Origin: Pyrus communis
Lineage: Eukaryota; Streptophyta; Magnoliopsida; Rosales; Rosaceae
Length of the DNA: 64,000 bases
Assembly: GCF_963583255.1 (NCBI RefSeq)
Contig: NC_084811.1
Span: forward strand, 20,789,742-20,853,741
Reading direction: 5' to 3'
Part shown: positions 11,101 through 23,600 of the stretch, piece after piece
How the letters are laid out: each line of letters starts with the position of its first letter
How positions within the stretch are numbered: position 1 is the stretch's first letter
Notes under the pieces: model-generated
Database searches by the model: none
What the model saw: only the letters and a program-made list of their open reading frames with translations
What the model was told of the DNA's origin: nothing
Made by a program: the position numbers and the translations under genes

Positions 11101-11109
11101 AAAAGTATA

Positions 11110-12426
11110 GACATTTCACACAAACATGAAAATATTTCGTTTGGGATCTACTGACGTTTTAAAACAATTTCGGTACTGTTCTGGCAGGAATTTCGCTAGG
11201 AAGGGTCCTGGCTCAAGCACACAACTCCCCGAGGAGTTAGCACTTTGGTTGTTTGTCGGGCTCCTGCTTGTCGGGATACTGCAAGAGGAGGACACAGTTA
11301 GTTCTGAAATGTGCCTTTGTGGGGCCTTGGGTGTAGACTTTGAGGCTCACAATCAAAACTAATTGAGTGCAAAGGCGTGCCACTACCATTTCTGTATGAC
11401 AGATGTATAACAAGTGTATTTAAGCCGATTACTTGTGCCCCAAGTTATTGTAACTTCTTGTTATTAAAGGATTGTCGTGGCTGAGTTAAGTCCACATTAA
11501 GTTCCTTTCTATGCCTTGGGACCAACAACTTTTAGTTCGTTATCTTGTATGCTTATAGGGTGGAGGTCCAGATCTAGTTAAGTCACCAGTTTGGTTCCCA
11601 TTTAGCCTTTTTAATGATGGTAAACCACTATGTAAGCCAGATCTGAGCACTGATGGGACTTTGGGTCGTCAAAAGACTAGAAATGACTTGAACATATACT
11701 AGGAAATGAATTATAACGCTAGATCTATTGATTTAAAGACAAAACAAAGAGAATCGGGCAAGATTTCACCTTGTCGGGCAAGGTTTAAACGTCTTGCGGT
11801 CTTTTCTCCTTGTGATTACAGGGGATCAAGTACTAAAACGGGGTGAAAGATGAACAAATTTACATGAGAGAATCGATACTACAACATTTGGGAAAGGTAG
11901 CAGAACTTTTACACTAGACAAAAGATGTCTTTCTAAGGGGAATCTATGGCTAAAAGGGTGCAAAGTCTAGACAAAGCACAGCTTTCTGGGTATTTGCTTG
12001 ACTGAGAGGCAAGTTGTATATTTGTTTGTTTGATTGGTTGAGTGTCCTTGTTGTTGGGGCCTCTTCTTCCTTTTATAGACGAATTAGCCCGACTGCCTGT
12101 AACTTTGTTCTTGCCCGAAAGCAACTGAAAGGTAGTGACTAATCAGTATTATACCTTTTCTGCCATTCAGAAAGTGCTTTTGAGCTGAGAGTAGGTTGAT
12201 TTCCATCAGTTGTCACTTCCCTTGTAAGCAACTAGTCTTTGCATTAATGGGGGAGTACCATTTGGTCCTGAGATGGACGATCTGAGCTTGGTGCTGGGCC
12301 TTGAGCAAGCCTCCCTTTTTTAATCTTTTTGGGCCCTTCTTCCTTTCAGCCCAAAGTTCAAATGTTAACCTAAACATATACTACTAAAATACTACGATAA
12401 ATCTTGTCGAAAATTACGTGCTTTCA
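11110..12426 (-). mobile_element. Possible LTR-derived sequence, boundaries unresolved
   Basis: The stretch is less AT-rich than its flanks. On the minus strand it has a CGTCTATAAAAGGAAGAAG promoter-like site (about 12064-12083) and a possible TG start at 12426 (TGAAAGCACG). A 79-codon ORF at 11126-11362 (+) has no recognisable domain. I found no TSD or second LTR, so this stays a weak call. Confidence 0.3.
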
Positions 12427-12690
12427 GTTGGAAGCTACTGACTTAATAAAACCGTGTACTTCCAGGGGAATGTGAGGGCAGTTTGACAAGTTTATAAGTG
12501 AGTATATTATATAAGATAGTTCTTCGTATGAAAAGTAGGCGTGGGGTTTTCCCTTTCTGAAAATCTCATATATAATATCATGGTTCTGCAATACAAGATC
12601 TGTTGCGTGCAAAATATAGCATGTAGTGATGATTAATTAATCGAATAGCACATGAAGGATCCAAATTTTACAGAGAATTATGTCAAAGAG

Positions 12691-13839
12691 GAGAAAAACT
12701 TGTGTGGAGCTTGGCTTACCACTGGACTTTGCTAAGTAGCACTACAATCCACTAAAAAGTCGTCACGTGACAAGTCTTAAATGTAATTTTTTTCCCATTC
12801 TTTTATATTTAGGATTCTTATAATTATATTTCTCACTAATTAATATACATCAATCTAATGGATTTTTTTTTTTGTTTTCTTTCTTTTTTAAAAAAATGGG
12901 ACAATTGATGGCAAGATACAGGTATCCGTCCCAAATATTCCCTCCAATTTATGTTGCAGGACTCTTTCACTTTCTTCTCTCTCCTACTTCTTTGTCTCTC
13001 TGACTTTTTTCTCTCACTGTTCCTCAGAAAAAATTTTGTACCCTAAACAAAATCTCTTTCTCCAACTTTTGTCATGGAAATCAATCAATAATCTTTAAGT
13101 TTTTTCGTTATTTATACAATACTTGATTTGATCATGTGAACTTGACATAAATAACCCATATATATAGGTGTATTAGGGTTAGCCTAATTTTTTTATATGT
13201 TTTCGTTAACATGTTAATCTAATATTTGGGCTCAAATGTTAATCAATGTTATGGTTAATATGTTGATACGAATTACCCACATATTTATACAATAGTTTTT
13301 TCCGTTCTTTACTATGAGTATTTTATTAATGTGGTAGACTTTTTTTTTTAATTTTTTTTAATTTTTTATTTATTTCAATTGGTAGGTTGCTGCTGAGACA
13401 ATGGAGTTTTAAGAAGATGTAAAAATTAGAATGGTGGTGAATTCTGACATTGAAGCCTTTCAAGTACGCAATGCTTATGCTATGAGGAAAGGGTTCAGTC
13501 TTCATAAAGAGTATATTCAAAGAGATAAATCAAATAATATTACACAATGAGATTGTTTGGGAAGTTAAAGAAGGTAGGCATGCCCTGCAACATAAACTGG
13601 AGGGAATTTGGGAAAAAGAAGAAAAAGAAAAGAGGGAGGGGGGGGGGGAAGAAGAACAAAATATAAGCCATTAAATTGATGCATATTAATTAGTGAAAAA
13701 ATTAATTATGAGAATTTTAAATATAAAAGAATGAGAACAAAAATTATATTTAAGACTTGTCACGTGGTGATTTTTGAGTGGATTGTAGTGCCACTTAGCA
13801 AAGTCCAGTGGCATGCTAAGCCCCACATAAGTTTTTCTC
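12691..13839. mobile_element. Non-autonomous MULE-like element with long terminal inverted repeats
   Basis: The left end (GAGAAAAACTTGTGTGGAGC) and right end are inverted repeats, alignable for about 180 bp. A further patch with CCCTCCAATTTATGTTGCAGG near 12947 is matched in inverse near 13580-13600, so the TIRs may reach about 270 bp. GTCAAAGAG (12682-12690) and GTCAGAGAG (13840-13848) form an 8/9-matching target duplication. No transposase ORF is present. The middle is AT-rich filler. Confidence 0.75.
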
Positions 13840-13849
13840 GTCAGAGAGA

Positions 13850-14520
13850 GAGTCGTGTACATTAAACGTTGCGGTATATTATTCGTAGTTGATCATCATG
13901 GTGGGATAAGAATATTCTAAACGCTCATCATGTTGGCTACTTTGATTAGGTTAGCAAGTATTAAGTATACATAACATGATAATTATTAAAGATCAATGAT
14001 TCATAGTAGACAAAGACCTTCAACCTATGTATGTCTGCAGGTACGCTACAAAGCTATTTCTGTTAACAATGACACAACATTTGATGCACATTATCTCAAA
14101 TGGTATGATAACAAGATATCCAAATTTATGGAAAATGCCAAATCTTAACGTGTTATCATACGAAGGTGGTGAAGTCTTATTTTCGGGGTGTTTATAGAGT
14201 AGTTTTTTTGCATGTGAAGGTAATTCTTATTTCCGTTGTTGGTTGGATGTGAGTCCTTTGTAGTTGAGGAATTATGTTGTATTTCTCATGGGCTTGTAAT
14301 TGTGAATGATGTTTTATTCTTTGGCATGTGTAGCCTCTGTTGGAGTGTTACCCCTACATTCTTTTTGAATGATACGGCCTCGTAGTCATTGTGGGATTAT
14401 GAGTAATAAGCTATAAGGTTTAGGGATTGTATTGAGTTAAAGCAGGGTGATTTAATAGTTAGTGTTGGATTAGATTACTAGAGGCTAAAGGAGTTCAAAG
14501 GGATAAACCCTAATGTTGAT
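13850..14520. other. Intergenic DNA, nothing recognised
   Basis: No ORF above 60 codons with coding character. T-rich plus-strand text without a clear repeat. Confidence 0.4.
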
Positions 14521-14524
14521 CAGA

Positions 14525-14830
14525 GGATCAAGTAAAGGCTTTATAAATGGGCTTTAGGGTTTCTTTATGGACGGGACTATAGAGCCAATGCCCCTATGTA
14601 TATGAGAGATCCCAGCGCTTACTAACACTACTACGCTTAACTATTTGTGCGACGAACAAAAGTTGGCTATGCAAAGTGCATTTCCGTCGCGCAGAAGGAT
14701 CAAGTAAAGGGTTTGGGTTTCTTTATGGACGTGACTATAGAGCCAATGCCCCTATGTATATGAGAGATCCTAGCGCATACTAACATTACTATGTTTAACT
14801 ATTTGTGCGACGAACAAAAGTTGGTAGCGC
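14525..14830. repeat. Imperfect ~170-bp direct duplication at the CACTA end
   Basis: GGATCAAGTAAAGG recurs at 14525 and 14697, and GAGCCAATGCCCCTATG at 14582 and 14740. The offset changes from 172 to 158, so one copy has a 14-bp deletion. The duplication takes in flank plus the CACTA terminus. The second terminus reads CATTACTATG. Confidence 0.75.
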
Positions 14831-17762
14831 AAAGTGTATTTTCATCGCACAAATGTCTACGCGATAGAAACTTCGTTGAGAAGAATCTATATGCAAAGAT
14901 CGTGAAGAAAGACTCTGCGAGACGAACAATAGCATTGGAATTTTTAGGAACGAATGTGGTCGTTGCACAAAATACCAGGATACAAACGTGGAATGACTAG
15001 TATTCATCTCTCGAAACTTTGCACAATGATAAGTTATTCTTGCACGACGGAACATTGTTAGTTGCTAGAATTTTGCAAGACAAAGGTATTTGTTGCGCAA
15101 AAAGAAAAATATTTTTTTTAAAATTTAATTTTTTGTTCTGTTTTTTTAATTTTGTAATAAAATTAAATTGTAATTAAAAAATGTAACGAAGAGAAAAATA
15201 ATTTATTTAAATAAATATAAATGTATGTACAAGGAAAATGTTTAAAAAGTAAGGGAGTAAAAAAACTAAGAAAATAATGCGGCGTAATCTATGGGGTCAT
15301 CATTCGGAGGTGGCTGAAAGGTCTCTAGGTTGGGGGCATGCTCGGGTTGGAGGGGCTCAGATGTCGACGGAGGACGAAGATCCGGGAGACGAATGCCGAA
15401 CTGACTTAGGGCTTGTACAATCAATGACATCTGGCTCTTATACAAGGCCAGCTCAATACTAAGGTAGACCACCTTTGCTGTCAAAGCTGTCACCTCACTC
15501 TTTGACTGCAATGATGAAGAGGCTCTAGGTTCCCGCACCCTTGGGCATTCCCCATCCCCCTACAATACATCCCCGGCCTTTGCCAAAGAGTCTGATCCAA
15601 GGTCCTCTGTAAGGATCTGAAACCTCGCATCCTCTGGGGGATCCACAAACTCGAGCGGAGTCTCGAGAGGAAGCTGGGAGGCGGCTTCCTGAAGAACCAA
15701 CTACCTCTTCTCCATCATCGTCGCCTGCGTAATATAACATGAAATATTATTAATAACATTCAAATAATGACCATGATACTTGAATGCGTAAGATAGTAAT
15801 TACAATTGAAGAATACTTACATGAAAGGACTCAGCCAACTCATCCTCAGATCGAACATAAACGCGCTAAAGACATCGATCTTTGGGAATTTTGAACGCCC
15901 TGAATAGAACAAGAGAAGAAAAATGTTAGTATGAAAAAAAAAATATTATTGGCATATTAAAAATTGAATATGAAAAACTCTATTATTACCTACTGTCATG
16001 CCTCTATCCTATATGAGAAGGGCCTAGAACGGGAATGGTGGAGAAGAGTCTTCTTCTCCATATTGCTCTTGTTGGCTTTCACCTTCTTCTGTTAGACAAA
16101 AAATAAATGTATTAGTTCTAATTTAAATGAAATATAAAAAAATCAATAAACATTAGTAAGAAACGTATAATACTTTTAAACTTAATATAAAAAACGTACC
16201 AAATAGCCGAGCTCTTGAAAATGACTGCAGAGCCATACCCAATTATCTTCCCGGTCCTCAAACTCCTTCAGGCAACCTTCCTCAAGAGCGATCTATGGAT
16301 CATCAAATGTCTCAAAATATTGGTGCATGTCGCTCTTCCATTGCTTGTATCATTCAATGAAGAGCCTGTTGACGTACGCCAACATATCGTCGTTGATGTC
16401 ATTGAAATTGTAGTTCGTCTGCAATGTAACAAATTAATTACATACATTAAGTAATATAAATATGTAAAATTTGAAGCAAAAACAATTAAAAGGTAGGATA
16501 CTTACCGACAACTGTGCGTGCACCTTCGACCTCACCTCGACTGGCACCACCTTTTAAGAATTCCATTGCATAGGGCAATATGTCCAAATGACGTGACCAA
16601 TGTCGTGGGCTAATGTGCTATGCTGCTCCGTCGTTGGTGTAGCCCAATGTCGGTCGTTGTATCCGATCGTGATACATTCGTTGGTGACCTGGGTGACCTT
16701 CACCGTCTTCAACTGGTGACAAGGTTCCCGAGAATTTTTCTTTGCTAAAATTGAAAAAAAAAAAAAAAAAAAAAAAAAAAGTCAAACAAACACAACAAAT
16801 AAAACCGAAATTTCAGCAAAACATCCCCTAAAGTTATAACAATTCCCAAACCCTGGACATTGTAATGAATAATATATGATACCTAACGACAATCACAACA
16901 GTTGAATAAGTCAAATTTGGACCAAATGCACAATTTCAGTATGTAACAATTTTGATTGAAACAAAGCCCGATCACTTAACCTTTATACTAGCACACTAGT
17001 AATAGTCATTTCCAATAAGTTGGAGAAACTAGCAAAATTTAAATTCATATGCAGGATCAACTCATGGAAACCACTAAACTAAATTTTTGTGCGGATCATA
17101 ATAGCTCAGCAAAATTCTAGAAACAAGAATACAAAAATGACAAGGAATTATTATGGAAAATTCAAAACAACTTCAGTAAAACAAAGGAAAAGGGATACTC
17201 CAAGAAGCACAAAGGTAATGTAAGATATGTTATATAATTTAAAAGCAGCACCTTGCTATGGCGTGGCCATGTTTGGCTAGTCCCTTCTCTAAGAGAAAAA
17301 GAAAACTTACACTTGACTTAAAAATGTCGATTAACTACTTTATGGCATATTGATGATTAATAAGAACAAAACTAAGAGTAGCCCTTTTAAATTTACTATT
17401 AAATTGACAAGCCATGGCATGGAGAGACAAACTTGATGAAATAACCATTCCAAACTGATTAAGAACATAATGGGTTTCTGAAAACTTGACCAAGGTGAGT
17501 TATGTATCATATATCTTCTAATTAAGGCATTGATTCTAATAGCGGATCACCCCTATTTGGACTAAATTCATAAGGAAATAAAGGGAGTTATTTAACTTTA
17601 CCTGGTTGTGACCCCGAGACATTAGTAGTGGATGCCGATGTCATGTCAGGCGTGCGGGGGCGGCGATGACCACGCCTTACACTAGCAAGTAGTGCCACTA
17701 AAGAGGCTGATGACACTGGCGCCTGGGAGACCGGGGGACCAACCGGATTAGCTGCGACATCT
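14626..17762 (-). mobile_element. Decayed CACTA (En/Spm) transposon, copy A
   Basis: The 3' terminus is CACTACTACG at 14626, followed by subterminal GTGCGACGAAC-type motifs (14649, 14808, and inverse forms near 14840 and 15050), as in plant CACTA elements. Transposase exons lie on the minus strand from about 17762 to 15420. The 5' terminus was not found. It may lie beyond the repeat array at 17930 or be lost. Copy B, inverted, is at 44678-47584. Confidence 0.7.
15420..17762 (-). pseudogene. Transposase_24-type CACTA protein, broken (copy A)
   Basis: Homologous in exon order to copy B. On the minus strand: a Ser/Pro-rich exon near 17762-17605, a core exon near 16742-16510, then 16430-16201 (NDINDDMLAYVNRL, FEDREDNWVWLCSHF), 16090-16010 (KKVKANKSNMEKKTLLHHSR), 15905-15822 (GRSKFPKIDVF) and a C-terminal exon near 15727-15300. 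This is the pattern of plant Ptta/En/Spm Transposase_24 proteins, DNA-binding partners of CACTA transposition. In-frame stops follow NRLFIE and TFDDP in the third exon, so it is non-functional. A 38-base A run lies in the intron near 16750. Confidence 0.75.
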
Positions 17763-17929
17763 GCACAATTAGAAAGAAAGAAAAATTCAATGCATATATA
17801 TGGTTAAACTAGAAAACTCGACCATTTTGAAAGATGGCAAAGAAGAGATTGAAGATAAAAATATTTAAGTATCTGATAACATAATGTTAATAAACATGTT
17901 AATAAACACTTAAGCAACAATCCAATCAT

Positions 17930-20072
17930 CAACAAACACATCATTTGGTTTAGATAATATCACATGTTCAAGGGGAAAAGAAAAGCACTTTTGGTCAACA
18001 TCACGAAGGAGGATGGTGATAGAAATCCAATTTCTAATAAAATATATAATTGAAATTTAGCATGTCTGCCATTAACGCATAAAATCGGAGTGAAAGGAAT
18101 ACAAGGTATTTCGAACACTTAAACTCCAAATGATCTCCAGGTCTAATCTTTAAGGTAGATGCAGTTTGCACTGTACATTATTGTATATAAAACATCATTT
18201 AGATAAACGTTTCTTTTATGGGCCTCCTGCGAAGCAGAGAAAACTTGATTTTATCCGATTAATGAAGGCTCCAACTTCTCGATCTTTTCAACCACATTGA
18301 ATTTTCAATTAATGTTCAACCACAATATTGAATTTTTAATCAATACTTAAATAATAATCCAATCATCAACAAACACATCATTTGGTTTAGACAATGTCAT
18401 ATGCTTAATGAGAAACAAAAAAAACACTTCTGATGAGCATCACGAGGAAGGATTGCGAGAGAATCCCAATTCTACTAAAACATATAAACACAATTTCCAG
18501 CATATCTATCATTAACACATAATATCTGAATGAAACAGATATAAGGCATTTCAAATACTTAAGCTGCAAAAGAATTCCTGGTCTAAACTTTTAGCGTCTT
18601 TCTGCGATGCAGAGAAAACTTGTACATGAAAAATCATTTAGAAAAATGTTTTTTTATGGGTCTCCTGCGATGTAGAGAAAGCTTGATTTTATGCGACTAT
18701 TGAAGACCCCCAACTTCTCTATCTTTTAAACCACAACATTGAACTTTCAATCAATGTTCAACTATAACATTGAGGCTCGGGAGACCAAATTTTTGAACCA
18801 AATTTGTAAACCAAATGATGTGTGACCAATAGGAAATAATCATGTTAATCAACACTTAAGTAATAATGTAATCATCAATAACCATATCATTTGTTTGGGA
18901 TAATATCATATGTTTAACTAAAAAAAGCACTTGTGGTGAGCATCACGAGGAAGCATAGTGAGAGAAATTCAAATTCTAATAAAATATATAATTGCAATCC
19001 AATGTATCTGCCATTAACACATAAAATCTAAATGAAAGGGATATCAGACAGTTCGAACACTTAAACTGCAAAGAACTCCAGGTCTAAACTTGCAAACCAA
19101 ATGATGTTTCACTAATAAGAAATAAGCACGTAAATCAATACCTAAGTAATATAACAATCATCAACAACCACATCATTTGGTGTAAATAATATCATATATT
19201 CAATGAATAAAAAATACTTCTGGTGTGCACCACGAGGAAGGATGGCGAGAGAAATCCAACTTCTACTAAAATATATAATTACAATTTCTAGTATATATGT
19301 CATTAACATATAAAATCTGAATGAAACGGATATAAGGCAATTCAAACACTTAAACTGTACAAGAATTATTGGTCTAAACCTTAAGCTAGGTGCATTTAAA
19401 CCGCATATTTATTGTATCTAAAAAATAATTTAGATAAACGTTTCTTTTAGGGGCCTTCTGCAAAGCAAAGAAAGCTTAATTTTATTCGATTAATGAAGGC
19501 CCTCGACTTCTTGATTTTTTCAACTAAAACATTGAATTTTCAAACATTGTTCAACCATAGCATTGAATTTTCAAACATTGTTCAACCACAAAATTGAATT
19601 TTCAATCAATGTTTAACCACAACATTGAATGCTATGGAGACCAAAATTTTCAAACAAATTTGCAAACCAAATGATGTGTCACTAATAGAAAATAAGCACA
19701 TTAATCAAACTTAAGTAACAATCCAATCTTCAACAAACACATCATTTGATTTAGATAATGTCATATGTTCAAAGGAAGAAAAAAAAAATTCTGGTGAGCA
19801 TTACGAGGGAGGATGGTAAAAGAAATCCAACGTCTTTTAAAATATATAATTGTAATTGCTAGCATTTTTTCCATTAATGCATAAAATCTGAAGGAAATAG
19901 ATGTAAGGCAGTTTAAACACTTAAATTACAAAAGAACTGTAGGTCTAAATTTTAAGCTAGGTGCAATTTATACTGCAAATTTATCGTATCTAAAAAATCA
20001 TTTAGATATGTTTCATTTATGGGCCTTTTGCGAAACAGAGAGAACTTGATTTTATGCGATTAATGAGGCCCC
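17930..20072. repeat. Degenerate tandem array, left part (array I)
   Basis: The segment CACATCATTTGGTTTAGA (with variants) recurs near 17938, 18374, 18883, 19166 and 19737, spaced about 280-570 bp. Each unit carries the same order of blocks: CATCACGAGGAAGGATGG, a CTGCCATTAACACATAAAAT-like block, a GGTCTAAACTTTAAG block and a CCAACTTCTCGATC block. Units are diverged and differ by indels. No coding. The array resumes at 26547 after the copia insertion. Confidence 0.75.
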
Positions 20073-20435
20073 TGTTATAAAAGGGTTAAAGTTTGAGAGA
20101 TAACCTTTTAAGTGGTAGGTGCAAGGTAGATGTAAAATGCCACACTAAAATTATAGCACAGGCAGATAACAAATAAAAGGCAGAGGAATAGATGATGTTA
20201 CTGATATTTTTCTCTAGTTTTCTTTCTTCTTCTTATTTTCTTGTAACTTACAAACATGCGGAGTGCTCTATTTATAGAGCGTCTCCAAACTGATGCAGTT
20301 AATGCATCCTGAAATTTATGAAATTTCGTCTGACTATACAATCTTTCACTTTGCATGGGCATTGAAAACTTTGCCCATGCTGAAGACTTTTGCTTTGTGG
20401 GCATTCATTGCCATCAGACATGGGACTTTTCAACA
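20073..20435 (-). repeat. 3' LTR of the copia element
   Basis: A 363-bp match to 26179-26541. Preceded on the minus strand by the purine-rich AAGGGGGAG at 20436-20444, the polypurine tract. Confidence 0.9.
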
Positions 20436-20655
20436 CTCCCCCTTGGATGCCCACATACCAACATGGGTTGCCTCGTTAAAACCTTGCTTGGAAAAACCCA
20501 GTGGGAAAAAACCATAGCGAAGGAAAAAGAGTACAACTTTTCCTGGATCGTTGATATAGTGTCAAGTATGCTTATGTTGCCTCGTTAAAACCTTGATAAG
20601 AAAAACCCAGTGGGAAAAATCCTAATCGAAGGAAAAAGAGTACAACAAGCATGTA
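20436..20655 (-). other. 3' untranslated part of the copia element with a direct repeat
   Basis: The block TTGCCTCGTTAAAACCTTG ... AAAACCCAGTGGGAAAAA ... GAAGGAAAAAGAGTACAAC occurs twice (20467-20538 and 20577-20646). It is non-coding and lies between the pol stop and the polypurine tract. Confidence 0.7.
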
Positions 20656-23600
20656 TCAGGGATGCTCCCCCTGATATGTATCTCCCCCTGATTCCGCATT
20701 TTCCAAATTTAGCTGTTTGGTAAGTCGACGTAATCCGATGCCTTGCACTAACTTCTGAAATGTGCACTTTGGTAGAGATTTGGTGAACAAGTCTGCCAGA
20801 TTTTCATTTGAACGGATTTGTCTGACTTCAATAACTTTAGCCTTCTGAAGCTCATGTGCACTGAAAAACTTTGGAGATATGTGTTTAGTCTTATCGCCCT
20901 TGATGAATCCTTCCTTCATTTGGGCAACACAGGCTACATTATCTTCATGGATGACAGTTGGATTGTCTGTCTTCAAAGTTAGACCACATGAATTCCGAAT
21001 ATGATGGATCATTGATCTTAACCAAGAACATTCACGACTTGCTTCATGTAAAGCAAGTATTTCTGAATGATTTGAAGATGTAGCAACTAATGTTTGCTTG
21101 GTTGAGCGCCATGAGATTGCTGTATCTCCATTCTTAAACACATATCCAGTTTGTGAGCGGGCTTTATGCGGATCAGAGAGGAAACCAGCATCTGCATATC
21201 CAACAAGGATCTGGTCATCTGTGGAGTTCTTTGAGTAGAAGAGACCCATGTCTGTTGTCCCATGAAGGTATCGCAATACATCTTTGATACCCTTCCAATG
21301 GCGAATTATTGGAGCAGAGCTATACCTTGCTAACAAATTAACTGAAAAAGCTATATCTGGTCTAGTACATTGTGCTAAATACAACAAAGCACCTATTGCA
21401 CTCAGATATGGTACTTCTAGACCAAGGACCAGCTCATCCTCTTCTTTTGGACGAAAACGATCTTTCTTAATGTCCAAAGAACGAATGACCTTTGGCTTGC
21501 TTAGTGGATAAGCCTTGTCCATACCAAATCGCTTCAGAATTTTTTCAATGTAAGCTGATTGATGGACCAAAATTCCACTAGCACAATGCTCGATCTGCAG
21601 GCCGAGACAATATTTTGTTTTTCCAAGGTCTTTCATTTCAAATTCGCTTTTCAGATATTCAGCAGTTTTATTGAGCTCTTCAGGAGTCCCAACTAGATTC
21701 ATATCATCAACATATACTGCCACTATAGCGAATCCAGAATTGGATTTCTTAATGAACACACAAGGGCAAATAACATTGTTGATATACCCTTCTTTGATCA
21801 AATACTCACTGAGACGATTATACCACATTCGTCCAGATTGCTTCAGACCATACAATGATCGCCTTAATTTGATCGAGAGCATACCTCGTGGTTTATTACT
21901 TGTTTCAGGCAACTTAAGTCCTTCTGGGACTTTCATATAGATGTCAGTATCTAATTCTCCATATAGATACGCAGTGATGACATCCATAAGTCGCATGTCA
22001 AGTCTTTCTGAAACCACTAAACTTATTAAGTAACGAAACGTAATTGCGTCCATTACAGGAGAGTATGTCTCCTTATAATCAATTACAGGTCTTTGAGAAA
22101 AACCTTGCGCAACGAGTCGTGCTTTGTATCTTGCGATCTCGTTTTTCTCATTGTGTTTCCTTGTGAATACCCATTTGTAACCCACGGGGTTTACACTAGG
22201 CGGGGTTTGGACTACAGGTCCAAAAACATTCCGCTTTTCCAAGGAATTTAATTCTGCCTGTATTGCATCTTTCCACTTAGGCCAATCGTGTCTCTGTTTG
22301 CATTCATCAACAGAGCGGGGCTCAATATCATCACTTAAGATGATTTCAGTGGCTACTGCAAATGCAAACATATCATCGATGATTATTTCATTTCGATCCC
22401 ACAATTCATTTGTACATGCATAATTTATGGAGATTTCTTTACTTTCATGTACTTCTGTCTCTTCAGGGACAGATGTCCCATCAAAGACATTTTCTTTTTC
22501 TGGAAGTCCAGAATGATGAATTGTGGATGTATCATTCATTTTCTCTTCCTGAATGATTTCATTTGGATTCAGTTGTGCCCTCGACTTTCTCTTTCGAGGA
22601 GCTAAATATTTTGAACCTTGGGGTCTACCACGCTTCAGGCGTGCACCAGATGAATCATTTGCTGCCACTTTATTTTGTCCAACAGGGACATCAATTCTTG
22701 CAGGTGCATTTGCAGCTGGTATATGTGATTTTGTCACTTTCATAGCATCATTACATGTATCTGGCATTTGATTGGCAATGCTTTGAAGATGAACGATCAT
22801 TCTCACTTCATTTTCACATTGAATGCTGCGAGGATCAAAATGAGACAAGGTGGGAACAACCCATGTCAGCTCTTTCCGTTCTTCTGGAACGGTCTTTTCT
22901 CCCCCTAACAACGGGAAAATTGTCTCATCAAAGTGACAATCAGCAAAACGAACTGTAAACATATCACCTGTCAAGGGTTCCAAATATCTAATGATAGATG
23001 ATGAATCAAAACCCAAGTAAATTCCTAGTCTACGCTGAGGTCCCATTTTAGTGCGTTGCAGCGGTGCAATAGGCACATAAACAGCACAACCAAAAACTCG
23101 TAAATGGGAAATGTTTGGCTGATGTCCAAACACGAGTTGTACTGAAGAGTATTGATGGTTGGCTATAGGTCTCAATCGAACCAATGATGCAGCATGTAAG
23201 ATGGCATGTCCCCATGCAGAGACTGGCAATTTGGTTTTCATAAGCAGAGTGCGAGCTATTAACTGAAGCCGCTTGATCAATGCTTCTGCTAAACCATTTT
23301 GAGTATGGACATGAGGAACAGGGTGTTCAACATCAATGCCCAATGTCATGCAATAATCATCAAAGGTTTGAGACGTAAATTCACCAGCATTATCAAGTCG
23401 GATTGACTTAATGGGATAATCTGGGAACTGTGCTCGTAACTTAATTATTTGAGCAAGAAGTCTCGCAAAGGTTACATTCCAAGTAGACAAGAGACAAACA
23501 TGTGACCATCGGGTAGATGCATCAACCAAAACCATAAAATATCGAAATGGTCCACATGATGGTTGAATAGGCCCACAAATATCCCCTTGAATTCTTTGCA

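Noticed and set aside
11126..11362. 78-codon plus-strand ORF
   Set aside because: No domain, no start context or splice evidence, and it lies in repeat-like sequence.
12424..12612. 62-codon minus ORF with a P450-like LVLQNHDIIYE stretch
   Set aside because: The resemblance is only about ten residues long and no second P450 motif lies nearby. Too weak to annotate.
22553..22958. Plus-strand ORFs opposite copia pol
   Set aside because: Shadows of the long minus-strand polyprotein frame.
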